This document shows, piece after piece, positions 8,733 through 16,300 of a stretch of DNA of 64,000 nt (the first letter of the stretch is position 1; each line of letters starts with the position of its first letter). Below the pieces are notes generated by a model. That model saw only the letters and a list, made by a program, of their open reading frames with translations, did no database searches and was not told where the DNA came from. Position numbers and translations under genes: made by a program. The stretch is from Oceanisphaera arctica (lineage in GTDB: Bacteria > Pseudomonadota > Gammaproteobacteria > Enterobacterales > Aeromonadaceae), in NCBI RefSeq assembly GCF_002936955.1, contig NZ_MPZM01000011.1:1-64000 (forward strand), given 5' to 3'.

Positions 8733-9185
8733 TTATTCTTTTGCGGCCGAGGTTGCCATGCCGGCCAGCGCCTGCTCTATTTTCGATATCACCTCTTCGC
8801 AGCCGGTAATATCGTGTCTTTTCGCTAGATATCCCGGCTCGTTATAAGATATCCAGACCTTGTTTTCTTCATCTTGCCAGATCAGGGCTTTTTGCGGCAG
8901 GTCGATAGCCACACTTTGCCGGCACTTCATCAGCGGGCTGCCTACCTTGGGATTCCCGAACACGAGCAGCTCGGTATCTCGCAGCTCGACGCCGACGTTA
9001 CCGGCACCCTGTGCGTGATCTATTCGATTGAATACCGTCATCCCTTTCTCTTTCAGGATGTGTTCCATTCGATCTGCCGTTTCCTTCACGGTAAACGTAC
9101 TTTCGATATCCACCATGCCATCCGCTGCCTGGGCCGACACAGCAATAGTAACGGCGAAGAACAGGCTGAAAATTGATGTTTTCAT
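8733..9185 (-). CDS. DUF302 family secreted protein
   Basis: A 150-residue protein with a clear signal peptide (MKTSIFSLFFAVTIAVSAQA, cleavage after AQA), then a DUF302 domain. The domain shows the sequence FTVKETADRMEHILKEKGMTVFNRIDHAQGA, a strand pair with ELLVFGNPKVGSPLM, and IDLPQKALIWQDE...VWISYN. DUF302 proteins are periplasmic or surface proteins of unknown biochemical role, often found in sulfur-oxidising or metal-exposed bacteria. It has its own upstream region and appears to be monocistronic. The domain and export calls are firm; the function is unknown. Confidence 0.85.
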   Translation of the reverse strand: MKTSIFSLFFAVTIAVSAQAADGMVDIESTFTVKETADRMEHILKEKGMTVFNRIDHAQGAGNVGVELRDTELLVFGNPKVGSPLMKCRQSVAIDLPQKALIWQDEENKVWISYNEPGYLAKRHDITGCEEVISKIEQALAGMATSAAKE

Positions 9186-9301
9186 GATCCTTCCTTTGAT
9201 GAGTGGGACCGTTTCACGATGACATCACCGGGAAGAAACTAACAGCCGAAAGTAGATCTTATACCAAACAGATTAAAGAACTGATCTATTTGGTTGCTCT
9301 G

Positions 9302-9420
9302 CAAAGGTCGGACAAATGGCCCGCTCCGCCGACACGCCGTGAATACCTCCATGTAGGCTCCGCCGCGCCATCCTTGGCGCGGAGGGTCGGCGGAGCAGCT
9401 CCCTTTATCCTCCCTGATGC
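9302..9420 (+). repeat. Dispersed structured repeat, copy 1
   Basis: This copy shares the modules seen at 55869 and in the array at 60001. An outer arm reads GGACAAAtGGCCCGCTCCGCC and is matched distally by GGCGGAGCAGCTCCCTTT. An inner hairpin CCGCGCCA-TCCT-TGGCGCGG has the TCCN loop common to all copies, although its stem sequence differs. The element is intergenic, between the DUF302 gene and the guaA island. Confidence 0.7.
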
Positions 9421-9589
9421 CAGGGAGTTGCCTGTTGGCATCGTCTACAAACAACTCGGTACTTGAGAAGAGGCAACAGAGATCGACTACCACGACCGTG
9501 AAATGCCATGGCCGAAAAATGCTCCTGCCGTTCCGGCATTCCCGCCCTCCCTGCCGGTCAGACGGCATTTCCCGAGCCCTCAGGGCGCG

Positions 9590-9665
9590 AGCTTGTCTCG
9601 CCGTGACGAACGGTTGCAGCCTGACCGAACATCCAGTGAATGCTCGAAGTAGGCTGCATGGTGAG
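9590..9665 (-). repeat. Second dispersed repeat module, inverted relative to 55921
   Basis: Read on the minus strand, this stretch contains GGATGTTCGGTCAGGCTG and CGTCACGGCGAGACAAGCTC. The same strings occur in the same order on the plus strand at about 55945-55990. Internal complementarity (GCATTC...GGATGTTCGG with TCAGGCTG arms) suggests a hairpin. It is a second module of the repeat family, here on its own. Confidence 0.65.
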
Positions 9666-9773
9666 TGTCATTTACCAGTGGCGTGTCGTGGGAGGCGGCT
9701 GTGTTGCCTCTGAGCTCGGGTTTAAAAATGATCAGATGTTTATTCAAATTGGTATTAGCCGACAACGGCAAAC

Positions 9774-9798
9774 AAAAAGGGGCGCAAGCGCCCCTTTT
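9774..9798 (-). terminator. Original guaA terminator, displaced by the island
   Basis: On the minus strand this reads AAAAGGGGCG, loop CTTG, CGCCCC then TTTTTG, a classical Rho-independent terminator. It lies 33 bp beyond the left copy of the guaA 3'-end repeat (9831-9842). This is the position and orientation a terminator would have directly after the guaA stop codon in an uninterrupted chromosome. Confidence 0.8.
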
Positions 9799-9830
9799 CT
9801 CATCGTGCCTTACGCCAGATGGCGGTCAGC

Positions 9831-9842
9831 TCATTCCCACTC
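9831..9842 (-). other. Left attachment site (attL) of the guaA island
   Basis: TCATTCCCACTC matches the end of guaA exactly. On the minus strand, extending the comparison gives ACAATAGAGTGGGAATGA against ACCATCGAGTGGGAATGA in guaA, 16 of 18 identical. The island-proximal bases have diverged while the core is kept. The exact crossover point is not resolved. Confidence 0.85.
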
Positions 9843-10400
9843 TATTGTAAACAAGAAAAACAAACATGTATATTTCAGTGACTTAATAGAGGGACATACT
9901 GTAATACCATAATATATACCATTGCCAAAATTATTTGCTACTGATACCTAATTTTTTGTGTTTTCAGTCAAATCTGTACGATAACTGACGATTTGAGCAT
10001 GCCCCCGTAGAGCGTGCGGCTCGTATGCATAAGTAAGGCCGCATAACAGATGTGGATGTATAACTCTCAGGAATCAGCGCTGCTGGGCCATATGCACGAG
10101 TGCTTCCACATCAGTTACGCATGGTTACTTATGAGCTATATCCGTTCAAACGTTTAACCGACAATGTTGAATTCTATACTGGACAATGTGCCACGCTCTC
10201 CCAAAGCTTGGAAGTAATGAATAAATGATCGGCTTAGATAGTTAAATATGCAATATCAGTATATTAATGTAAATCGCATAACTGAAAACCATTGCCCTTC
10301 ATAATAACGCATCCTCCTCAATTCTAGTCACTAATAATGTGAATATAATAAGTGGTTAAATATATCTACCCATAATTATATTTCATAAAAACATACGTTA
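9843..10400. other. Non-coding left end of the island
   Basis: About 560 bp of AT-rich sequence with no gene I can support. Small imperfect inverted repeats are present (GCGGC...GCCGC at about 10017-10043 and ATGTGGA...TCCACAT at 10050-10111). Such end regions often contain integrase arm-binding sites or remnants of earlier cargo, but no clear motif was identified. Confidence 0.4.
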
Positions 10401-11693
10401 CTAAAGCGTATAGTTTTTAGAAAAAGAATTATTAACTGTGAAGACGAAGGACTCTTGTGCCAGCTTAATTAATCTTAGTCTTTCTATTGTTATATCCGAA
10501 ATTGCGTTAAAACCAGATTTACGTGCTATATGATCTAGTGGGATCTGACTATCAGTCTCCATCAAAATACATTTTCTAGTGCATCCATATTCACTATTAA
10601 GCTCAGATATAGCTTGAGCTGTTGTCCCTGAGCCTGCAAAAAAATCAAGAACAAGTGCGTCTGTTGAAGAACATATATCAATTATTTTTTTAATAAATTC
10701 TAATGGCTTAGGTGTATCAAAAATCTTAGAGCCAAACAGCTTATTAATTTCGTTTGTTCCTCGTTCAGTATAAAATTCAGGCTCCGTCCAGAGGGTTCTT
10801 ACTTTGGTCCTTTTTTCAGTAATGCCATCTCCAGCATAATTTTTAACATAAATCACACCATTCTTACTAGCATACAGCTGCCAAACCCGCTCTTTAGCTG
10901 TACCAGATCCCCATAGCCAGCGTCTTTCTATACCTTTTGAATCTACTGGATAAGTAGTCTTCCAGTTATCAATAGGCTCTACGGACACTTGACCACTAGT
11001 GGGATTAAAATAAAGCGGATAGTACATATTTGGCCTATCGGTTCTCAGACTAGCATCACCTTTTTTACGAAACAAACCATCTACTCTATATTGACCAAAT
11101 TCATCTTCTTTATCGTATTCAGACTCATCAAGCTGACCGCGTAAAGAAGCTTTTTTTGATTTTCCATAAATTAGTAAGTATTCATGATTTGAAGCAAGAT
11201 GTTTTTTACTTCCTTTACCATTTTTAGATCTACACACAATAATATTTCCGATAAAATTATCTTCTCCGAAAATATTATCCATTAGAATTTTTAGATGAGC
11301 ATATTCATAATCATCAATACTGATAGCAATGATACCTGTATCTTTAAGCATTTCCCTAGAGGTAACCAAACGCGGTAACATAAACTCCATCCATGATGCA
11401 TGTGATCCAAACATACCGCCTTTATCAGACCTCCGATTATCATTGTAGAGAAATTTTGATCCGGTATTATATGGAGGATCGATATAACACATATCTACAA
11501 TTTCTGGACTATTGAGTGCAAACCCCTTCAAATAGGGCAAATTATCGCCAACAAAAAGTGTCGTATCAGCACTAGACCAGCTTTTGCAAACATCTGGACT
11601 ATCATCTCTGCCCTCAAGAAGAAGGTTATGCTGAGGCTCTAGCCCTAGCGCCCTCTCTAAACTGCTGATTTTTAAGTCTATTTTTGATAACAT
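10401..11693 (-). CDS. DNA adenine methyltransferase, beta class (Mod-like)
   Basis: A 430-residue site-specific N6-adenine (or N4-cytosine) methyltransferase. The catalytic motif IV, DPPYNTG, lies near residue 72 and the AdoMet motif FAGSGTTAQA near 352. This order, catalytic motif first and AdoMet motif last with the variable target-recognition region between them (about residues 150-320), defines the beta class. The size suits a type II methyltransferase or a short type III Mod. ATG at 11693 follows a GGGAGG ribosome-binding site and is preferred to an upstream in-frame start at 11738. A divergent gene starts 65 bp away and is the likely restriction partner. The target sequence cannot be predicted here. 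Confidence 0.88.
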   Translation of the reverse strand: MLSKIDLKISSLERALGLEPQHNLLLEGRDDSPDVCKSWSSADTTLFVGDNLPYLKGFALNSPEIVDMCYIDPPYNTGSKFLYNDNRRSDKGGMFGSHASWMEFMLPRLVTSREMLKDTGIIAISIDDYEYAHLKILMDNIFGEDNFIGNIIVCRSKNGKGSKKHLASNHEYLLIYGKSKKASLRGQLDESEYDKEDEFGQYRVDGLFRKKGDASLRTDRPNMYYPLYFNPTSGQVSVEPIDNWKTTYPVDSKGIERRWLWGSGTAKERVWQLYASKNGVIYVKNYAGDGITEKRTKVRTLWTEPEFYTERGTNEINKLFGSKIFDTPKPLEFIKKIIDICSSTDALVLDFFAGSGTTAQAISELNSEYGCTRKCILMETDSQIPLDHIARKSGFNAISDITIERLRLIKLAQESFVFTVNNSFSKNYTL

Positions 11694-11758
11694 GTCAACC
11701 TCCCTTAATAAAAGTATTATACCCTCGTTTGAGCTCAATATTTACAAAAGGATAAAAA

Positions 11759-13381
11759 ATGCGGCTTCGCAAAGAAATTCTTGACACTTCAGAACAACTA
11801 GAAGAGTTTGATCAATGGCTTACGGCCAAATTGGACAGGATCAAGGACAGTGATAAGTTTACTACAGAGATAAAATCTCTCTGTGACTTTATTAAATCTA
11901 TTTCAAGTTATCTTGATGACTTTTCGGATTATGATGATTGTAGCGTTAATAAATTATGCGATGCAGTTATTAATGCGAGTGAAAAAATAATAGTTGGTGA
12001 TTGTTTTTTCAAAGACGAACAGAGAATATCTGACTTTTATGAAGCCTTCTTTAATTTGCTGTTTTTAACTTCAGGCGCAACTGATAACAACTTAAAAAAC
12101 CACTTCTTGATAAAGCTAAATGAAGATGATGTAAGATCACTTATACCAAGAAGAGGGACATCTAGAAAGAATATAACCTTTATCCTACAGGAAATCCCTT
12201 CAACTACAAAAGCTGATTACATTGCAAAAACTTTAGCGTCTTGTTTCGTAGGATCACATGAAACATATAAGCTCTCCATTAAAACTGAGCCTTTACTCGA
12301 CTTAAGTGTCTACCTAAAAATATTACTAAGAGAGTATGCAAGCCTCATCCTTGATGACTATGAGGATACAATGCAATTCTGGGCAATCTGCCGTTCATAT
12401 GTATATTTGAATGGCCTATCACCTGATTCATCTTTAGGGAAATACTTACTTAATTCCTGCACAATATTTAAAGTTAGGGGTAGTGTATCTGCTTCTGGCG
12501 GACATATACCAGAAAATACTCTGAGAGAAAAATTATCCAAAATCGGACTTCGTCCTAACTCTGACTTTAATACGAATGACGTAAACATCGGCGAGGAGGA
12601 GATTGTAGAAGATGGTAAAAGAAAAAAGAAAACTAGAGCCTATGACTTTATTCTTCCTTACAACATAGATAACTGGGCCCCTAAGCCTAAACTATTTATT
12701 CAGTCACAATTTTACGCTGGGGATTCGGGCAGCGTTTCACACAAGGTGATTGACCAAACGCAAAACTCTAGAGCCTTCACTCTTGAAAAGTACGAATCTG
12801 CAAGGTTTGTAGAGTATTTAGATGGAGCTGGTTATTACGCATCATTACGCGGAGATCTTACTCATATGTTATCGTTCGATAACACAGCTTCATTTTTTCA
12901 AGTGAAAAGTATTCTTGTTAGGTTAAGACGAGAATTACAGAGCATTTACTTTCTAACTCCTATTGAGCTCGAACATTCGATATTAATGAGTGAAGACGGA
13001 CTAAATAAAAGTGTTTATAAAACACTTGAAGACGACGGGTATCCGACAACAGAGATAGCACGTGTTATTTCAGTTTGCATAGAGCTTGGGTATATAACAG
13101 AAGACGATGGGAAATTAAAAATATCCCCTGGACGTTATAACATTTCAAGGCGCCTCTTAATTTTAGATATAGCTGCAAACTATGCATCTAAAATAACTGA
13201 CTCGCAGAGAAAGAGTCAGAAATATTTATTAGTACCTGGGTACGGTGCTAATTATGGAATTCTAGAATCGGAACTAACAACTCTGGCTTGTTCTATGTGT
13301 AAGCAGTTTAATATAACTGCACCCACATTCTCTAGTGACATAGAATGGCTCTTGGATGAAGGTGTATTTAAACGCCGCTAA
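11759..13381 (+). CDS. Unknown 540-aa protein, probable restriction endonuclease partner
   Basis: Divergently transcribed from the methyltransferase across a 65-bp gap, the usual arrangement of a type II restriction-modification pair. The N-terminal 230 residues are helical and charged. The middle contains GGHIPENTLREKLSKIG, then a candidate nuclease core AYDFILPYN...PKLFIQSQFYAGDSGSVSHK around residues 297-335. The tail after about 400 looks like winged-helix segments (TPIELEHSILMSEDGLNK, TTEIARVISVCIELGYI). The core could be a divergent PD-(D/E)xK site with Gln replacing the usual acidic residue, but this is not proven. No ATPase or helicase motif is seen, so a type I or III R subunit is unlikely. 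Function is inferred from context. Confidence 0.55.
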   Translation: MRLRKEILDTSEQLEEFDQWLTAKLDRIKDSDKFTTEIKSLCDFIKSISSYLDDFSDYDDCSVNKLCDAVINASEKIIVGDCFFKDEQRISDFYEAFFNLLFLTSGATDNNLKNHFLIKLNEDDVRSLIPRRGTSRKNITFILQEIPSTTKADYIAKTLASCFVGSHETYKLSIKTEPLLDLSVYLKILLREYASLILDDYEDTMQFWAICRSYVYLNGLSPDSSLGKYLLNSCTIFKVRGSVSASGGHIPENTLREKLSKIGLRPNSDFNTNDVNIGEEEIVEDGKRKKKTRAYDFILPYNIDNWAPKPKLFIQSQFYAGDSGSVSHKVIDQTQNSRAFTLEKYESARFVEYLDGAGYYASLRGDLTHMLSFDNTASFFQVKSILVRLRRELQSIYFLTPIELEHSILMSEDGLNKSVYKTLEDDGYPTTEIARVISVCIELGYITEDDGKLKISPGRYNISRRLLILDIAANYASKITDSQRKSQKYLLVPGYGANYGILESELTTLACSMCKQFNITAPTFSSDIEWLLDEGVFKRR

Positions 13382-13510
13382 CTTTTGTCAATGACAAATT
13401 AATGCCTAGGGATAGTTATTCTAGCGTATGATATTGAAGAACTGACAGGTACTCATCTTATTTCTACACCTGTCAGATTATAAGAATGCAGTTTGCCAGA
13501 TATAGATTAG

Positions 13511-13569
13511 TCAGCGTATATTCTTATCTTCTTGTTCATAAGCTAGGTGCCGGACATCCCAGATTTCTA
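13511..13569 (-). pseudogene. Remnant of a second higA 3' end
   Basis: Immediately after the higA stop codon the minus strand can be read as VVEIWDVRHLAYEQEDKNIR and then TGA. This is a diverged copy of the C-terminal part of the neighbouring antitoxin (AVEIWDVRHRAYEQEAKNVR), but in a different frame from higA. About 80 percent of bases match over 60 bp. It looks like the stump of an older antitoxin gene left by recombination between related TA loci. Confidence 0.65.
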
Positions 13570-13899
13570 CTACCCCGCTATCGCACTTCCATCTTCTAGG
13601 TGCGGCGTTACTCGGCGTACGTTCTTCGCTTCTTGTTCATAGGCTCTGTGCCGAACGTCCCAGATTTCTACGGCATGCTGAATATTGAGCCAAAACTCTG
13701 GGGTATTGCCTAATGCTGCAGCTAGCTTGATGGCCATAGGTGCAGTTAGTGTGCCCTTGTCGTGCACGATGCGGCTCAAGGTGTTTCTATGCACGCCCAT
13801 GGCGTCTGATAGTTCGCTTATTTCGATGTTCATGGGTTCCAGAAATTCTATCACCAGCATTTGTCCAACTGTTACTGGGCGACGTTTTGTATTTCTCAT
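13570..13899 (-). CDS. higA: HigA-type antitoxin (XRE family)
   Basis: A 109-residue protein beginning MRNTKRRPVTVGQML with a lambda-repressor-type helix-turn-helix, ISELSDAMGVHRNTLSRIVHD, at about 28-48, then PEFWLNIQHAVEIWDVRH. The latter is the hallmark of the VapI/HigA antitoxin family. HigA binds and neutralises the HigB mRNA interferase and represses its own promoter. ATG 13899 is used because homologous antitoxins start there, although the frame is open further upstream. It begins 38 bp after the toxin frame ends, giving the higB-higA order typical of this type. It is intact, although the toxin gene is frameshifted. Confidence 0.85.
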   Translation of the reverse strand: MRNTKRRPVTVGQMLVIEFLEPMNIEISELSDAMGVHRNTLSRIVHDKGTLTAPMAIKLAAALGNTPEFWLNIQHAVEIWDVRHRAYEQEAKNVRRVTPHLEDGSAIAG

Positions 13900-13937
13900 A
13901 ATTTCATACCTCCAAACGTGCTCCAACACACGCTTAA

Positions 13938-14232
13938 CTATCCTTTGTACGCATGCGGGTCTAAGTATGTCTCTTGGGCTACGCCGTCTTCCCAACGGAA
14001 AATCAGTCGATATTGCTTGTTCACTCGGATCGAACACCAACCTGCTAAATTGCCCTGTAAATGTTCAAACCGATTACCTGGCGGAATCCTCAAATCTGAC
14101 TCCTGAGTGGCAGCGTCCAAGATCTGTAGCTTTCTAAAGAGCGCACTTTCGATAGTGCTGGGTATCTTTTTGTAACTCTGATCGTCTTCGTAAAAGGCTT
14201 CTAGCCATGTGTCTTTAAATTCAATCGCCCAT
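13938..14232 (-). pseudogene. higB: HigB-type toxin with a +1 frameshift at codon 2
   Basis: The frame ending at 13938 encodes a nearly complete RelE/HigB mRNA interferase of about 97 residues. Recognisable blocks are IEFKDTWLEAFYEDD, SALFRKLQILDAA, PPGNRFEHLQGNLAGWCSIR and VNKQYRLIFRW. The frame has no ATG, GTG or TTG ahead of the conserved N-terminus. The natural ATG at 14232 reads M-G-D-stop. Removing one G from the GGG run (plus strand CCC at 14228-14230) gives M-A-I-E-F-K-D and the whole toxin. As written, only an N-terminally truncated product from an internal TTG at 14120 is possible. This may be a true inactivating slip, a phase-variable tract or a sequencing error. Confidence 0.8.
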
Positions 14233-14261
14233 AGTGCCTAATCACTTTTCATTTATTGTAT

Positions 14262-14278
14262 GCACAACATCATTGTGC
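14262..14278. promoter_or_regulatory. Palindrome upstream of higBA, likely operator
   Basis: GCACAA, five-base spacer, TTGTGC: a perfect 6-bp inverted repeat located 30 bp ahead of the higB start. Autoregulated higBA operons carry such a palindrome over their promoter, bound by HigA. The role is inferred from position and symmetry. Confidence 0.55.
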
Positions 14279-14354
14279 GTCAAGATTGATAAAAACAAGA
14301 GTCCTTCTGTAAACGCGGTAACTTATCCACGCGCGATCACCCCCTGCCCTTCGC

Positions 14355-14413
14355 CTTCAATCTACGCATAATCCGACCCCCTAGCTTCAATCTACGCATA
14401 ATCGCCCCCCTAG
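14355..14413 (+). repeat. Two direct repeats of 19 bp, 30-bp period (possible origin element)
   Basis: CTTCAATCTACGCATAATC occurs exactly at 14355-14373 and 14385-14403, each followed by a C-rich tract ending CCCCCTAG. A DnaA-box-like TTATCCACG lies at 14322-14330 and a perfect 7-bp palindrome AGAGATC/GATCTCT at 14437-14453. The combination resembles part of a plasmid-type origin or a regulator-binding cluster. It lies on the oriT side of the element. Confidence 0.55.
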
Positions 14414-14561
14414 CATTTAGGTTTTTGCCAAAGGAAAGAGATCACAGATCTCTAAAACGATTAAGACCTAAAAGCGTTTAAAGCGACGCCAAAAGGAAAA
14501 ACTAACAGCCTTCTGGACATAGCGAAGACCCATCTATTTCTTGTTCGTCGCGGTAGCGACT

Positions 14562-14670
14562 GCCAGCCTCGCAGAGCAGGGGTACCGTTGAGAGCCTCCG
14601 GCGCGAATAAGGGAAAGTGAAGTTAGTTAATTGGCTCCGCCGATTAGCTAACTTCACCTATCCTGCCCGG
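14562..14670 (+). other. oriT: IncP (RP4/RK2)-type oriT
   Basis: A 19-bp imperfect inverted repeat has its left arm GTGAAGTTAGTTAATTGGC at 14617-14635 and right arm at 14639-14657. It pairs at 17 of 19 positions, and the two mismatches are G:T. It ends exactly eight bases before the nick sequence: CTATCCTG at 14658-14665, then CCCGG. RP4 oriT, which I know well, has the same layout: a 19-bp TraJ-binding repeat eight bases from TATCCTG^CCCGG. The strings GCCAGCCTCGCAGAGCAGG (14562-14580) and GCGAATAAGGGA further upstream also match RP4. The stem interior differs from RP4 while the ends, spacing and nick are conserved. Predicted cleavage is between 14665 and 14666 on the plus strand. Confidence 0.9.
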
Positions 14671-14698
14671 TACGTTCACATTATTAACCGTGAAAAAT

Positions 14699-14854
14699 AT
14701 GAAGCACTTTGTGAAAAACACTGAATTATGCGTGAGATATGTAGTGTTAAAACGTGAAAATAAGGGATTACAACATGAAAACGCTGCATTACAACGTAAA
14801 ACTCAACTTAAGCCCGTAACAGCTCCGTTATCTTCAGTTAGTTATACTCGGTAG
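14699..14854 (+). CDS. Small ORF next to oriT, 51 aa (doubtful)
   Basis: ATG 14699 to TAG 14854, starting MKHFVKNTELCVRYVVLKRE and continuing with a Lys/Glu/Gln-rich stretch that could form a short coiled coil (ENKGLQHENAALQRK). It lies in the leading region 30 bp past the predicted nick, where IncP plasmids encode oriT-binding proteins. No ribosome-binding site stands out and no family was recognised. It may be fortuitous. Confidence 0.2.
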   Translation: MKHFVKNTELCVRYVVLKRENKGLQHENAALQRKTQLKPVTAPLSSVSYTR

Positions 14855-15343
14855 GGCATCACGTTGTAGTAGCCGTTCAAAGCTTTGTTACAGCGACCTA
14901 GCCCCGTTTTGTATGTTGTAGTGTCATGTGTTCTAAAACCTATCCGTTTATCAAGCTTGAGAGCCTGTGAGGAGCCGTAGATAACCCGTAACGCGCACCA
15001 AAGAGCAAAGCCAAGAAAACATATAGCTTTGCTGCTCTGCAGCCTTGTATGTGCTTTTAAGGGCTTATAAAAATGAATTGTTTGTACGCCAGAGAAAAAT
15101 GGAGCACTGATGAGACGGCAGGCGCTTTTGACCTGATATACCAACTCTACCCATCCACTCGTGAATAATTGCAGCACTGTTATGTGAGCTGTGGTTTTAA
15201 TGCCCTTCTCTTGGCGTTAAGCCGTAGGCCGATTGATAAAGTCCGTTAGGACTTTAATTGGTAAAGATGAAGGCGCCCACTAGGGCGCTGAAAGCTGCGC
15301 CTAGTAGATGATCTTAGATAGATCATAGATGGATTTTTTAGCC
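14855..15343. other. Non-coding part of the putative replication/transfer region
   Basis: About 490 bp with no supported gene. An open frame on the minus strand (14842-15177) has unlikely composition and no ribosome-binding site. Several hairpins are present, including AAGTCC/GGACTT near 15239-15255 and ATGATCT/AGATCAT near 15308-15326. Stem-loops of this kind accompany IncQ single-strand initiation sites, but no specific match can be claimed. Confidence 0.4.
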
Positions 15344-15382
15344 AATCGCTGTAAGCCTTTAGTAGCAAGGCTTACAGCGATT
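15344..15382. other. Large perfect stem-loop near repC (terminator or single-strand initiation candidate)
   Basis: AATCGCTGTAAGCC (15344-15357), an 11-base loop, then the exact complement GGCTTACAGCGATT (15369-15382) followed by TTT on the plus strand. It is not oriented as a terminator for repC, because there is no T-run on the minus strand. In IncQ plasmids the origin includes strong hairpins (ssiA/ssiB) where priming occurs. This is a candidate by position only. Confidence 0.5.
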
Positions 15383-15396
15383 TTTAGCCTACCTAA

Positions 15397-15459
15397 AATG
15401 TGACGGTTATCATGGCGTTTGTGACCGTTAACGTGGGCTTTGTGACTGTTAACGTGGGG
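15397..15459 (+). repeat. Three 21-bp iteron-like repeats at the repC 3' end
   Basis: Units start at 15397, 15418 and 15439. The second and third are TTTGTGACCGTTAACGTGGG and TTTGTGACTGTTAACGTGGG plus one base; the first is degenerate (AATGTGACGGTTATCATGGC), matching at about 14 of 21 positions. The 21-bp period equals two helical turns, as in initiator-bound iterons, and the array overlaps the repC stop codon. In IncQ replicons RepC binds about three and a half 20-bp iterons, so these are the best candidates for its binding sites. Confidence 0.7.
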
Positions 15460-16300
15460 ATAATACCAATATCGTGGCCCGAGTTATCTCGTACTTGCCT
15501 CGTGCATACTCGGTTATAGTCCAACCTAATGCTTCTATTTCCGGCAACGTCGCACGCACCCTTTGACGGCGTTTACGCATAGCTACTTCGTTAGCTTCTT
15601 CTGGCCACGCATAGCTACACAGTGTATCCAAAGTCACTTTTCCACGCTTATTAGGAGCAATCCAGCCACATAGTCGCTGATGCAGCAGACGAGCGGTGTC
15701 ACTCTTTAACGCCCGCACCTCTTCCATACTAATGTGGATATGTTGTCCCCCGCATATAACCGCTTGGGCAATTAGCGGATTTAAAGCAACGAACAACCGC
15801 CCCTTGGTATCGTCGCTTGCATAATCGGCTAACAGACGAAAGCCTTGTCTCTTACGTCCATTCTGCGCAATGATTGAGACCTTCCACAGCCGCTCGATAC
15901 AATCTCTGATCGGCTTAGTATCATCAATATTGGCATAGCCTACCTCTCGGGCAAGCGCACGGTAACTTCCCTTCACCACCATGGCGTTAGCATCCGTAGC
16001 TTCCCACCTTGGTTCTAGTAACAGCCGCAATTGCTGACCGCTCTCAGTTTTTGCATCAGGACCCAGCATCAGACCACTTGGCCCAGCCATGGCAATCAGC
16101 CCTTGTAGAATACGTAGATCATCTGCCCCTAGCGGCTCAGGACCACTAAATTCGATATACTTACCGTCACCATATTTATAGATAACGTCGAGCTTACTAT
16201 GCTTACGTTCGCCCCGTTTGAGAGCACGGAACAAACCAGGGGCTAAGCAATGAGTCGGATCATGTCTAACGTGTGTCAGCTCGTACTTAGACTTCTTCAC
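15449..16300 (-). CDS. repC: IncQ (RSF1010)-type replication initiator RepC
   Basis: A 283-residue protein, the size of RSF1010 RepC. It shares long blocks I recognise from it: SHVRHDP-like TRHVRHDPTHCLAPGLFRAL context near the N-terminus, EFSGPEPLGADDLRILQGL, DCIERLWKVSIIAQNGRKRQ, and TARLLHQRLCGWIAPNK followed by KRRQRVRATLPEIEALGWT. RepC is the iteron-binding initiator that melts the IncQ origin and recruits RepA. It starts at GTG 16300, overlapping the last 14 bases of repA. Translational coupling is likely, as in RSF1010. Its 3' end runs into the iteron-like repeats. An IncQ initiator inside an integrase-borne island is unusual. Confidence 0.93.
   Translation of the reverse strand: MKKSKYELTHVRHDPTHCLAPGLFRALKRGERKHSKLDVIYKYGDGKYIEFSGPEPLGADDLRILQGLIAMAGPSGLMLGPDAKTESGQQLRLLLEPRWEATDANAMVVKGSYRALAREVGYANIDDTKPIRDCIERLWKVSIIAQNGRKRQGFRLLADYASDDTKGRLFVALNPLIAQAVICGGQHIHISMEEVRALKSDTARLLHQRLCGWIAPNKRGKVTLDTLCSYAWPEEANEVAMRKRRQRVRATLPEIEALGWTITEYARGKYEITRATILVLSPR

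Noticed and set aside
14842-15177. A 111-codon minus-strand frame in the oriT-repC interval
   Set aside because: No ribosome-binding site, unusual amino-acid composition and no family resemblance; the interval is better explained as origin and transfer DNA.
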